Source of the DNA: Polyangiaceae bacterium
GTDB lineage: Bacteria; Myxococcota_A; Polyangia; Polyangiales; Polyangiaceae
Assembly (NCBI GenBank): GCA_015075635.1
Contig: JABTUA010000003.1
Coordinates: 2,170,001-2,234,000 of the forward strand
Direction of reading: 5' to 3'
Length of the DNA: 64,000 bases
Shown here piece by piece: positions 1 to 8,915 of the stretch. The notes below the pieces were generated by a model, which was not told the origin of the DNA, made no database searches, and was given only the letters and a program-made list of their open reading frames with translations. Positions within the stretch are counted from its first letter, which is position 1. Each line of letters begins with the position of its first letter. The position numbers and the translations under genes were made by a program.

Positions 1-251
1 CGCTGCCGGTGTTCCTGTTCTACGCGGGCGACGACGGCCCGCCGGCCAAGCGCGGCTTCTTGTTCATGGGCACGGCGACGACGCTGGGCATCGCCGCAGG
101 CGCCATCTTCGCCTCGGGCGAGATCGACGAATACGAGATCGGCAAGCGCGACGACGCGCCGCTCGGAAACCGCTTCGCCAGCATCACGACCGTCGGTCCC
201 ATGGCCCTTCCGGGCGGTGCAGGGGTGGCCGTGGGCGGGCTCCTGTACTGA
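1..251 (+). CDS. C-terminal end of a truncated protein of unknown function
   Basis: The reading frame is open from the left window edge (first full codon at base 3) to a TGA at 249-251, so the start lies outside the window. The visible 80-odd residues hold one hydrophobic, Gly/Ala-rich stretch (about 18 residues, around GTATTLGIAAGAIF) and a second at the very C-terminus. This suggests a membrane or outer-membrane-associated protein. I recognise no family. It reads toward the sigma54 activator, 42 bases downstream. Confidence 0.55.
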   Translation, partial: LPVFLFYAGDDGPPAKRGFLFMGTATTLGIAAGAIFASGEIDEYEIGKRDDAPLGNRFASITTVGPMALPGGAGVAVGGLLY

Positions 252-293
252 CGTAGTAAAACCGCCGCGCCTCGACTAACCTGTCAGAAAAGT

Positions 294-2147
294 ATGGCTC
301 TGGTCCGCTACTACCCGTCCGACGGCGCGCCGGTCCTGACGCCGCTCCACAAGCCGGTCACGACCATCGGCCGGGCGCTGGACAACGACGTGCGGCTGCC
401 GGACCCGAGCGCGGCGGAGCACCACGCACAGATCGTGTTCGACGGGCGGGACTTCCAGCTGGAGGAGATCGACCGCAACGCCGAGATCCTGATCAACGGC
501 AAGAAGAAGCGCCGGGCACGCCTGGTCAACGGCGACCGCCTGACGCTCGGTCGCGCTCAGCTCGGCTTCAGCATGTTCAGCGAGCCCGGGGCGCCGGCGG
601 AGGAGCGGCCGGACGCCAGCGGCGGAGCGTCGAACGAGCTGATGGGCCTCAGGCGCCTGCAGTCCTTCAGCGAGCGCCTGATGACGTCGAGCTCGGTGGA
701 CGACCTGCTCGAGACCCTGCTCGACGACGTGATCGAGCTGACCGGCGCCTCTCGCGGCGTCGTCCTCTTGGTCGAGCCGGGCGAGGGGGACGACCGCCAC
801 CCCAGCGTCCGCGCCAGCCGCAACGTGCAGCGCGAGGCGATTCAAGATCCTTCCGGCGCCATCAGCGACAGCATCGTGCGCCAGGTGATCGAGAGCAAGC
901 GCCCGGTCATCGTCAGCGACGCGCTCACGGACACGACGTTCAGCAAGAGCGAGAGCGTGATCGCGCTGAGGCTCTCGAGCGTGATGTGCGTGCCGCTCCT
1001 GGCCCAGGGCGAGGTGATCGGCGCGCTCTACGTCGGCAACGACGAGATCAAGCACCTGTTCGACCGGCGCGAGCTGGATCTCCTGAACGTGTTCGGCGCG
1101 CAGGCCTCGCTGATCCTCCAGAACGCGATGCTGGTGAGCGCCCTCCGCGCGGACAAGGAGAAGCTCAAGACCGAGCTCCACGACAAACGCTTCGGCGAAA
1201 TCATCGGCAGCTGCGCCAGCATGCTGGAGGTGTTCCGCAAGCTGCAGAAGGTGGCCGCGACCGACATCAGCGTGATGATCACCGGCGAGACGGGCACGGG
1301 CAAAGAGCTGATCGCCCGCGAGCTCCACCGCCGGAGCAACCGCGAGAAGGGGCCCTTCGTCACCGTCAACTGCGGCGCCATCCCCGAGAACCTGATGGAG
1401 AGCGAGATGTTCGGCCACGTGAAGGGCGCCTTCACCGGCGCCATCGCGAGCCGTCCCGGCAAGTTCCAGCAGGCCGACGGCGGCACGCTGTTCCTGGACG
1501 AGGTGGGCGAGCTCACCCCGCAGCTCCAGGTCAAGCTCCTGCGCGCCATCCAGGAGCGCGTGGTCTACCGCGTCGGGGACAGCCGGCCGGAGAAGTGCGA
1601 CATCCGCATCATCGCCGCGACCAACCGCAACCTGGAGGAGATGATCAAGACCGGCGAGTTCCGCGAGGACCTCTACTACCGGTTGAACGTCGTCAACATC
1701 TGGCTGCCGCCGCTCCGGGAGCGGGCGGACGACATCTTCATCATCGCCAAGGCGCTGCTCAGCAAATACGCCGACGAGCTCGGGAGTCAGGTGCGGGGCT
1801 ACTCGCCCCAGGCGCTGGCGGCCATCAAGCGCTACACCTGGCCGGGCAACATCCGGCAGCTCGAGAACCGCATCAAGAAGGCGCTCGTGCTGTGCGACAA
1901 GTCCCTGCTCGGTCCAGAGGACATGGACCTCGGGCCCGAGGCCATGGAGCCCATCGTTCCGCTCGAGAAGGCGAAGGAAGACTTCCAGCGGCGCTACGTG
2001 CTCGAGGTGCTCGAGCGCAACAACGGCAACCGCACGCAGACCGCGCGGGATCTCGGCGTCGATCCGCGGACCATCTTCCGCTACCTGGAGAAGGAGCAGA
2101 ACCCGATGCCCAGCGGCGCGGGTGGGACGGCCGTCGAGAAGGAGTGA
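294..2147 (+). CDS. FHA-GAF-sigma54 AAA+ transcriptional activator
   Basis: This 617-residue activator of sigma54 (RpoN) RNA polymerase is built like many myxobacterial enhancer-binding proteins. An N-terminal FHA domain (about residues 20-90, with GRALDNDVRL) would bind phosphothreonine on a partner, probably a Ser/Thr kinase. A GAF sensor domain follows at about 125-275. The AAA+ domain (about 300-540) has Walker A GETGTGKE at 331-338, the sigma54-contacting GAFTGA loop at 378-383 and Walker B LFLDEVGE. A Fis-type helix-turn-helix ends the protein (NNGNRTQTARDLGVD). All hallmark motifs are intact, so it should be an active ATPase that opens sigma54 promoters. The HtrA-like protease gene begins 5 bases after its stop, so the two probably share a transcript. 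The inducing signal cannot be read from sequence. Confidence 0.93.
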   Translation: MALVRYYPSDGAPVLTPLHKPVTTIGRALDNDVRLPDPSAAEHHAQIVFDGRDFQLEEIDRNAEILINGKKKRRARLVNGDRLTLGRAQLGFSMFSEPGAPAEERPDASGGASNELMGLRRLQSFSERLMTSSSVDDLLETLLDDVIELTGASRGVVLLVEPGEGDDRHPSVRASRNVQREAIQDPSGAISDSIVRQVIESKRPVIVSDALTDTTFSKSESVIALRLSSVMCVPLLAQGEVIGALYVGNDEIKHLFDRRELDLLNVFGAQASLILQNAMLVSALRADKEKLKTELHDKRFGEIIGSCASMLEVFRKLQKVAATDISVMITGETGTGKELIARELHRRSNREKGPFVTVNCGAIPENLMESEMFGHVKGAFTGAIASRPGKFQQADGGTLFLDEVGELTPQLQVKLLRAIQERVVYRVGDSRPEKCDIRIIAATNRNLEEMIKTGEFREDLYYRLNVVNIWLPPLRERADDIFIIAKALLSKYADELGSQVRGYSPQALAAIKRYTWPGNIRQLENRIKKALVLCDKSLLGPEDMDLGPEAMEPIVPLEKAKEDFQRRYVLEVLERNNGNRTQTARDLGVDPRTIFRYLEKEQNPMPSGAGGTAVEKE

Positions 2148-2152
2148 GCGCC

Positions 2153-3301
2153 ATGTTCGCCAAAGCTGGTCTCACGCTGCTCTCGTCCTTTTTGGTCGCG
2201 GGCGGATGCCACGGCACGAACGCGCCGCCCCAGTCGGCGCCGCAGCCTCACTCGGCTCCGACCGCGAGCGCGCCACTCACGCCGACCGCCGAACCCCTGC
2301 CGCCCGTCGCCCCGGTCTCGCGGGAGGGAAGGATCGAGGACGAGCGCAATACCATCGACGTGTTCCACCGCGTCGCGCCGAGCACGGTCTTCGTGACCCA
2401 GAAGCAAGTCGTCGTGGACTGGCTGCAGGGCAAGGCGATGGAGGTCCCGTCCGGCGCGGGCACCGGCTTCCTCTGGGACGACAAGGGCCACGTGGTGACG
2501 AACTACCACGTGGTGCGCGACGCGCGCGTCTTGACCGTGACGCTCCAGGATCAGAAGGTCTACCCGGCCAAGCTCGTCGGCAGCGAGCCGCGCAAGGACA
2601 TCGCGGTGCTGAAGATCGACGCGCCCCGGGACGCGCTCCGCCCGATCACGTTGCCGCCGGCCGCAGACAAGCTGGAGGTGGGGCAGAAGGTCATCGCCAT
2701 CGGCAACCCCTTCGGGCTCGATCACACGTTGACCACCGGGGTCGTGAGCGCGCTCGGTCGCTCGATGGAAGGCGTGGGAGGCGTCAGCATCCGCGACATG
2801 ATCCAGACGGACGCCGCCATCAACCCCGGCAACTCCGGGGGACCGCTGCTCGACAGCCGGGGCCACTTGATCGGCATGAACACCATGATCTTCTCCAAGA
2901 GCGGCGCCTGGGCGGGGATCGGCTTCGCGGTGCCGGTCGAGACCATCCGCCGCATCGTCCCGGAGCTGGTCAGCAAAGGGCGCGTCGATCAGGTGGGCTT
3001 CGGCATCCGCATCGATCCGATGCAGCGCCTGGAGCGGCGCTTCCGCATCGCCGGCGTGGTGGTGCTCGAGGTGCTCCCGGGTACGCCGGCCGAGAAGTCT
3101 GGGATTCGCGGGATCACTCAGAGTGAAGAGGGCGTGACCCTGGGCGACGTCATCGTCAAAGTCGCCGACGCGCGCGTCAAGAGCTACGACGACCTGTACA
3201 ACGCGCTGGACGGCAAGAAACCCGGACAGAAGGTCCGGGTGCGGATCGTGCGTGGCACGGACGAGCTGGAGCTGGTGCTCGAGCTCACGCTCGTGCAGTG
3301 A
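2153..3301 (+). CDS. HtrA/DegP-like serine protease with PDZ domain, lipoprotein
   Basis: This 382-residue trypsin-fold protease of the DegP/DegS (S1C) family has an intact triad: His119 in TNYHVV, Asp149 in RKDIAVLK and Ser228 in NPGNSGGP. A single PDZ domain occupies about residues 270-382. The N-terminus (MFAKAGLTLLSSFLVAGGCH) is a lipoprotein signal peptide with Cys near residue 19, followed by a Pro/Ala-rich linker. The enzyme is therefore probably anchored in the envelope and acts in periplasmic protein quality control or regulated proteolysis. The ATG at 2153 is chosen because the signal peptide begins there; the same frame stays open far upstream inside the activator gene, but that is overprinting. 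The close spacing suggests it is co-expressed with the activator. Confidence 0.92.
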   Translation: MFAKAGLTLLSSFLVAGGCHGTNAPPQSAPQPHSAPTASAPLTPTAEPLPPVAPVSREGRIEDERNTIDVFHRVAPSTVFVTQKQVVVDWLQGKAMEVPSGAGTGFLWDDKGHVVTNYHVVRDARVLTVTLQDQKVYPAKLVGSEPRKDIAVLKIDAPRDALRPITLPPAADKLEVGQKVIAIGNPFGLDHTLTTGVVSALGRSMEGVGGVSIRDMIQTDAAINPGNSGGPLLDSRGHLIGMNTMIFSKSGAWAGIGFAVPVETIRRIVPELVSKGRVDQVGFGIRIDPMQRLERRFRIAGVVVLEVLPGTPAEKSGIRGITQSEEGVTLGDVIVKVADARVKSYDDLYNALDGKKPGQKVRVRIVRGTDELELVLELTLVQ

Positions 3302-3354
3302 GCCGAGCGCGGACGGACTTGACGCGCCGCGGGCGCGGAGGTCCCTTCCCGTCC

Positions 3355-4737
<1,383 letters not shown>

Positions 4738-4740
4738 GGC

Positions 4741-4938
4741 TCAGGCGTCGTCGGCGGCTAGAGGCTGCGGGCCGGGGACGATCCCAGCCAGATCCGGGTC
4801 TTCTCCGGCGGCTTCCGCCGCGCGGGTCTGGGTCTCTTTCTCCGCCTTGCGCTCGCGGCGGCGCTCGGCCTTGTCACGCTGATGCTCTTGTCGCGAGAGC
4901 TCTTTCTGTCGCTTCTTGACGCTCGGATTGCCAGCCAT
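4741..4938 (-). CDS. small charged protein of unknown function
   Basis: A 65-residue, very basic and acidic protein. It starts MAGNPSVKKRQKELSRQEHQ and then has a helical Lys/Arg/Glu stretch and an acidic, Pro-containing tail. The N-terminal motif (NPSVxKRxKE) recurs in small uncharacterised proteins of Deltaproteobacteria and Myxococcota (from memory, not searched), which favours a real gene. It probably forms a helix or coiled coil and could bind nucleic acid, but no function is known. It converges with the cystathionine beta-synthase gene, leaving 3 bases between the stops, and lies downstream of the RRM gene on the same strand. Confidence 0.7.
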   Translation of the reverse strand: MAGNPSVKKRQKELSRQEHQRDKAERRRERKAEKETQTRAAEAAGEDPDLAGIVPGPQPLAADDA

Positions 4939-4956
4939 TCCGTCCTCCGTGTTTCG

Positions 4957-5304
4957 TCACTCGTCTCCGTCGGGTGCGGTTCGCGACAGCCACCTCGCTC
5001 GGGCAACGACGTAGGCGCGTCGTGCCATGGTCTCGCGGTCGGGCTCCACGCCGCGCGTCGCGGTGCGCGTGCAGCCGCTGACGCGGGCGCGCGCTTCACT
5101 CATCGTTCCAGGCCAACCACCGGCGATGGGGCGGCCTTCTCTCTTCAGTGCATCGATGCGGGCTTCCGCCCAAGCTTGCCCGATGGCCTCGACCTCGCGG
5201 TCGAGCGCGTCGCGCTGCCGTGAGGCCGTGGCCTTCGAGCTGCTTTCGGCCGCGCCGGGCGGCGCGGCACCGGCCGCACCGCCGCGATCGCGGACGTCTG
5301 ACAT
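4957..5304 (-). CDS. hypothetical protein coupled to the RRM gene
   Basis: A 115-residue protein with a low-complexity, Ala/Gly-rich N-terminus and a helical, Arg-rich remainder (QRDALDREVEAIGQAWAEAR; MARRAYVVARARWLSR). I recognise no family. Its ATG overlaps the TGA stop of the RRM protein by one base (TGATG), a typical translational-coupling arrangement, and this is the main argument for calling it. If real, it would be made in step with the RNA-binding protein. It could instead be a chance high-GC reading frame. Confidence 0.5.
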   Translation of the reverse strand: MSDVRDRGGAAGAAPPGAAESSSKATASRQRDALDREVEAIGQAWAEARIDALKREGRPIAGGWPGTMSEARARVSGCTRTATRGVEPDRETMARRAYVVARARWLSRTAPDGDE

Positions 5305-5630
5305 CAGGAGCGGCCCCAGCCGCCGCCGCCACCGCCGAAGCCGCGGCCACCGCCGCCGCCTCCGCCGCCGCCGCTACGCGGACGGCGCTCTTCCGCCTCG
5401 TTCACCTTCAGCGCGCGGCCGTCGAGGTCGGCGCCGTTCAGCTGCGCGATGGCGCGCTGGGCGTCGTCCGACGACGCCATGGTGACGAAGCCGAAGCCGC
5501 GCGAGCGGCCCGACTCGCGGTCGATGATCAGTTTGGCTTCGGTGACCGAGCCGACCTTCGCGAACACGTCCATCAGGACGTCCTCGGTGGTGTGGAATGC
5601 CAGGTTGCCTACGTACAGTCGGTTGCTCAT
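5304..5630 (-). CDS. RRM-type RNA-binding protein with glycine-rich tail
   Basis: A 108-residue protein with one RNA recognition motif. RNP2 is LYVGNL at residues 5-10 and RNP1 is RGFGFVTM near residue 45. A tail of Gly runs with Arg, Phe and Trp follows (residues 85-108). The layout matches the small bacterial Rbp proteins of cyanobacteria and Deltaproteobacteria, which bind single-stranded RNA and are often cold-induced. The aromatic residues of both RNP motifs are present, so RNA binding is expected. The Gly-rich tail is a plausible disordered, self-associating segment. It sits first in a leftward group with two small proteins. A long repeat-bearing spacer lies upstream. Confidence 0.9.
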   Translation of the reverse strand: MSNRLYVGNLAFHTTEDVLMDVFAKVGSVTEAKLIIDRESGRSRGFGFVTMASSDDAQRAIAQLNGADLDGRALKVNEAEERRPRSGGGGGGGGGRGFGGGGGGWGRS

Positions 5631-6015
5631 GTGCTTGCTCTCTCGAACCTCGGTTTGATGCGGGCCGACGCATCAGGAACCGAGAACCCAACACGCCGGA
5701 GGCAGCTAGTGCTGCCACCACAGGATCGCTGTCGGGGAGTCGACTTTCCGCGATCTCGAGCGAGAGGCAGGCAGGCGGGACCGAAAACGCTGTGACGGAC
5801 GGGACCCTAGCTCGCATCGCCCGGCAGCGCAACGCGAGTGGCGTTTGTCAGCCGAAACCGCCACCCTTCGGGCACGCGGCGGTCGGCCACACGAGCGTCG
5901 GAGTCCACTCCTGGACGAACGCTCTGACGACCAGAGTCAGGTCGGTCGGCTGCGGCGAATTCGAGCCGACCTGCTCCACGGGGACGGGGTCATGGACCAC
6001 CAGCGAGAGGCACGG
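5631..6015. other. non-coding spacer upstream of the RRM gene
   Basis: About 385 bases with no credible gene. This stretch probably holds the promoter of the leftward RRM gene, but I could not single out convincing -35/-10 boxes. Short open frames here lack ribosome sites and codon bias. Confidence 0.5.
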
Positions 6016-6119
6016 GTGACCGGGAGGCAGTCGCGGAGGCGGGAACGGCTCGGCTGTCGAGGCATGCGTGACCGGGAGGCGGTCGCGGAGGCGGGAACGG
6101 CTCGGCTGTCGAGGCACCT
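6016..6119. repeat. 52-bp direct tandem repeat, two copies
   Basis: The unit begins GTGACCGGGAGGC at 6016 and again at 6068, with a third partial start at 6120. The two units differ at one internal base (a/g) and at the last few bases. The sequence is intergenic and has no coding sense; it looks like a recent local duplication. It lies beside a copy of the dispersed stop-adjacent element. Confidence 0.9.
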
Positions 6120-6183
6120 GTGACCGCAAGAGCAGTCCCGAGAGCAGGAGCAGGCCCAAAAGCAGGACCTGGTGCAGGCCGGC

Positions 6184-6397
6184 GAGGCCGCAGGCCGAGC
6201 CCGGAATCACATTCTGGGTCTTGGCAAGATCAGATCACGGTTGGCCACAGAGAGCTGAGTGTGAAGACCGGCCGGGACCGGCGCTGGCCGTTTGTCTGGT
6301 GGGAATGGTCGCGAGGCGTGAGGGCGGTCGGCGGAGCGAGATCAAATCCGCGGAGCGAGATCAAATCCGCGGAGCGTGACTCTCCCCAGATTCAGCC
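6184..6397 (-). repeat. dispersed stop-adjacent element, copy A
   Basis: Read on the minus strand, it starts directly after the TAG stop of the ThDP enzyme gene. It contains a GGCC-rich hairpin segment (around 6272-6294), then a TGATCTGATCTTGCC-like block, and ends in a GGGCTCGGCCTGCGGCC block. The same order of blocks occurs at 42445-42636, 49225-49388 and, in plus orientation, 59778-59957. It may act as a 3' UTR, terminator or mRNA-stability element, or be a non-autonomous mobile repeat; that is inference. Confidence 0.8.
6331..6377. repeat. 19-bp tandem repeat, about 2.4 copies
   Basis: The unit GCGGAGCGAGATCAAATCC starts at 6331, 6350 and 6369, the last being partial. It lies inside copy A of the dispersed element, close to the stop codon of the ThDP enzyme, and is not seen in the other copies, so it looks like a local expansion. 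Confidence 0.85.
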
Positions 6398-8026
6398 CTA
6401 AACGGAAATCGCGTCCTTCCTGAAATCACTCGAAGCGATCTTCACGTTCACGCAGGCCGGGACGCCGGCGGCGAAGGCTGCGTCGAGCGCGGGGCCGAGC
6501 TCTTCCGTCCGCTCGACCCAGAAGCCCTTGCCGCCCAGGGCCTCCACGACCTTCTCGTAGTGGGTGTAGTCGAGCTTGGTCGCGATCGCTCGCTCCTCGC
6601 CGTACATCATCACCTGGCCGCGGCGGATTTGCGTCCAGCCGGCGTCGTTGCCGATCACGGCGACCACCGGCAGCTTCTGCCGTGCCATCGCCTCGAACTC
6701 CATCGCATTCAGGCCGAACGAGCCGTCGCCGTACATGATCACCGTGCGTGACTCGGGCCGCGCGAGGGCAGCGGCCATGGCGTATCCAGGACCGATGCCC
6801 AGCGTGCCGAGCGGGCCCGGATCCATCCAGAGCTGCGGCCACTCCAGCGGGATCACGTAGGCCGCGGTGGCGACGAAGTCCCCGCCGTCGCCGATCACGA
6901 TGTCGCTCTTGCCCAGGCGCTTGCCGACCTCGTGGCACACCCGGAGCGGGTTCGGCGGGTTGCCGTCGCTCTCGATCTCGGCCTTCATCTTGCCGCGCCG
7001 CTTGTCCTCCGCGGCGCGCAGCGTCGAAAGCCAGGTCGGCGCCTCCTTGGTCCCCACCGCGTCGAGCAGCTGTCGGAGCACCAGCCCGCTGTCGCCGTGG
7101 ATGCCCACGTCGATGGCGCGGTTCCTGCCGAGCTCGCCGCCGTCGAGATCGACCTGCACGATCTTGGCGCTGGGGTTCCAGGTGCCCGGGCGGCCGTAGT
7201 CCACGCGGAAGTCGAACGGCGTGCCGAACACGAAGATCACGTCGCTCTCCGCCAGGGCCTGCTTGCGCGAGCGCGTGTACAGGCACTCGTGAGCGTAGGG
7301 CAGGGCGCCACGGGCCATGCCGTTCAGGAAGAACGGCGCGCGCACCTTCTCGGCGAAGCGGCGCACGATGTCGCGGTCCTCGGACCAGCGCAGCTGCGCG
7401 CCGATGACGAAGCTCGGCCGCTCGGCCTGCTTCAGGAGCGCCGCGGCGCGCTCGATGCTGGCCGGATCGCCGCTCGGACGCGGCGGCGGCATCGGGGCCG
7501 TGAGCGGCTCTTCGTCCTCGTGCCAGTTCATCAACAGGTCGAGCGGCATCTCCAGGTAGACCGGCCCGGGCAGGTTCGACTGCGCGATGCGGAAAGCGCT
7601 GTCGATGTACTCCTTGACCCGGCGGATCTCCGGGATCTGCACGCTCCATTTGCTGATGGGTCGCATCAGCGTGACGGAGTCCATGTCCTGAAGCGAGCCC
7701 ATGTCGCAGAGCGTCTTCGGGCCAGCGCCGCCGATGCAGATCAGGGGCACGCCCGCGCGCTGCGCGTTGGCGACGGCGGTCACCACGTCGGTGATGCCCG
7801 GACCTGCCGTGACCAGGCACACACCCGGCTTGCCCGTCACGCGCGCGTAGCCGTCGGCGCAGTGGCCGGAGGTCTGCTCGTGGCGGGTGTCCACCACGCG
7901 GATGCCTTCGTCCAGGCAGCCGTCGTAGATGGCCTGGATGTGGCCGCCGCAGAGCGTGAAGACGTGATCGATGCCGTGCCGCTTGAGCGCCTGGGCGACG
8001 AGGCGCCCGCCGTGGACCATGGTCAT
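6398..8026 (-). CDS. thiamine-diphosphate enzyme, acetolactate synthase-like / 2-hydroxyacyl-CoA lyase-like
   Basis: This 542-residue ThDP-dependent enzyme has the usual three-domain layout. The cofactor-activating glutamate is in TRHEQTSGHCADGYAR (about residue 50). The ThDP/Mg site is GDGSFGLNAMEFE with downstream NDAGW. It belongs with the acetolactate synthase-like, 2-hydroxyacyl-CoA lyase and oxalyl-CoA decarboxylase group. No regulatory small subunit (ilvN) is adjacent, so a role in branched-chain synthesis is less likely than cleavage or decarboxylation of a 2-hydroxyacyl or 2-keto substrate. Substrate is not predictable from the motifs. It is encoded 33 bases after an alpha/beta hydrolase gene in the same direction, and a dispersed repeat follows its TAG stop. 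Confidence 0.85.
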   Translation of the reverse strand: MTMVHGGRLVAQALKRHGIDHVFTLCGGHIQAIYDGCLDEGIRVVDTRHEQTSGHCADGYARVTGKPGVCLVTAGPGITDVVTAVANAQRAGVPLICIGGAGPKTLCDMGSLQDMDSVTLMRPISKWSVQIPEIRRVKEYIDSAFRIAQSNLPGPVYLEMPLDLLMNWHEDEEPLTAPMPPPRPSGDPASIERAAALLKQAERPSFVIGAQLRWSEDRDIVRRFAEKVRAPFFLNGMARGALPYAHECLYTRSRKQALAESDVIFVFGTPFDFRVDYGRPGTWNPSAKIVQVDLDGGELGRNRAIDVGIHGDSGLVLRQLLDAVGTKEAPTWLSTLRAAEDKRRGKMKAEIESDGNPPNPLRVCHEVGKRLGKSDIVIGDGGDFVATAAYVIPLEWPQLWMDPGPLGTLGIGPGYAMAAALARPESRTVIMYGDGSFGLNAMEFEAMARQKLPVVAVIGNDAGWTQIRRGQVMMYGEERAIATKLDYTHYEKVVEALGGKGFWVERTEELGPALDAAFAAGVPACVNVKIASSDFRKDAISV

Positions 8027-8059
8027 GGGCCGATGAGCTACAACGCCGTGGCGCCGCCG

Positions 8060-8878
8060 TCATGCACCGGCGCGGAGCCCCTGCAAGAACGCGGAAATCT
8101 CCGTCGTCACGGCCTCGGGCTCTTCGACCGTGGACGAGTGCCCGGCGCGGGGGATGGTCACGAGCTTCGAGCCGGCGATGCCACGCTGGATGCGCTCGGA
8201 CTGCTCCCGCGGCGTGGCTACGTCCTCGTCGCCGACCAAGATCAGCGTGGGGCAGCGGATGCGCCCGAGCTCTGGGGTCACGTTCTCGCGCTCGAGCACG
8301 CCGTTGACCGCGCGCCACACCGATCTCGGCAGCGCCTGGAGGTGGGCGCGCCAGCGCGCGCGCACGGCGGCCTTGTCCGGGTCGGCGAGGAAGCTCCTGC
8401 CGAACATGATCGGCATCAGACGGTCCACCAGCATGCGTGCCCCCAGGTAGCGAGCGGTCAGGTTCATCGCGGTGTACTTGGGCACGTTCGCCGCGGGCTC
8501 GGGTCCCGCGCTGGTGTCGAGCAGGGTCAAGCTCTTGACCAGCTTCCGTCGCCGCGCCGCGAGGCGCATCCCCACGAAGCCGCCCATGCTCAGGCCGACG
8601 AAGTGCACCGGCCCCAGCTCCAGCTTCTCGATCAACAGGGTGGCGTCTCCCGTCAGCGTGCCCATGTCGATTGAGCGCAGATCGCTCGGCGCGCTCTGCC
8701 CCTGGCCACGGTGGTCGTAGGCGATGCAGCGGTAGCGTTCGCGCAGCGCCTCGACCTGCGCGGCGAACATCTCGTGACTCATCAGCAGGCCGTGGCTGAA
8801 GAGCAGCGTCTCGCCGGAGCTGGCGGTGCCAGTATCGAGGTAGTGGAGCTCGGTGTCGTCGAGTGCGATGCGGGGCAT
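8060..8878 (-). CDS. alpha/beta hydrolase
   Basis: A 272-residue alpha/beta-hydrolase-fold enzyme with the nucleophile Ser97 in GLSMGG, an oxyanion-hole motif SHGLLMS, an acid residue in VGDEDVATP and a catalytic His in AGHSSTVEE. There is no signal peptide, so it is cytoplasmic. The sequence resembles the 3-oxoadipate enol-lactonase / epoxide-hydrolase-like branch, but the substrate cannot be assigned. It is likely co-transcribed with the downstream ThDP enzyme (33 bases apart), which hints at a small catabolic pair. Confidence 0.88.
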   Translation of the reverse strand: MPRIALDDTELHYLDTGTASSGETLLFSHGLLMSHEMFAAQVEALRERYRCIAYDHRGQGQSAPSDLRSIDMGTLTGDATLLIEKLELGPVHFVGLSMGGFVGMRLAARRRKLVKSLTLLDTSAGPEPAANVPKYTAMNLTARYLGARMLVDRLMPIMFGRSFLADPDKAAVRARWRAHLQALPRSVWRAVNGVLERENVTPELGRIRCPTLILVGDEDVATPREQSERIQRGIAGSKLVTIPRAGHSSTVEEPEAVTTEISAFLQGLRAGA

Positions 8879-8915
8879 GCGCCCGCGTAGCGCGAGGCTC
8901 GCCCCGCAACAATCG

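Noticed and set aside
276..1418. Long open frame on the minus strand opposite the sigma54 activator
   Set aside because: High-GC shadow frame: its residues are His/Leu/Ala/Arg-rich with no motif, while the plus strand carries all motifs of a known activator.
6016..6119. CRISPR array
   Set aside because: Two adjacent 52-bp copies without unique spacers and without cas genes are a simple tandem duplication.
5845..6401. Several short open frames in the spacer after the RRM gene
   Set aside because: They are made of tandem repeats and the dispersed element, and have no ribosome site or conserved motif.
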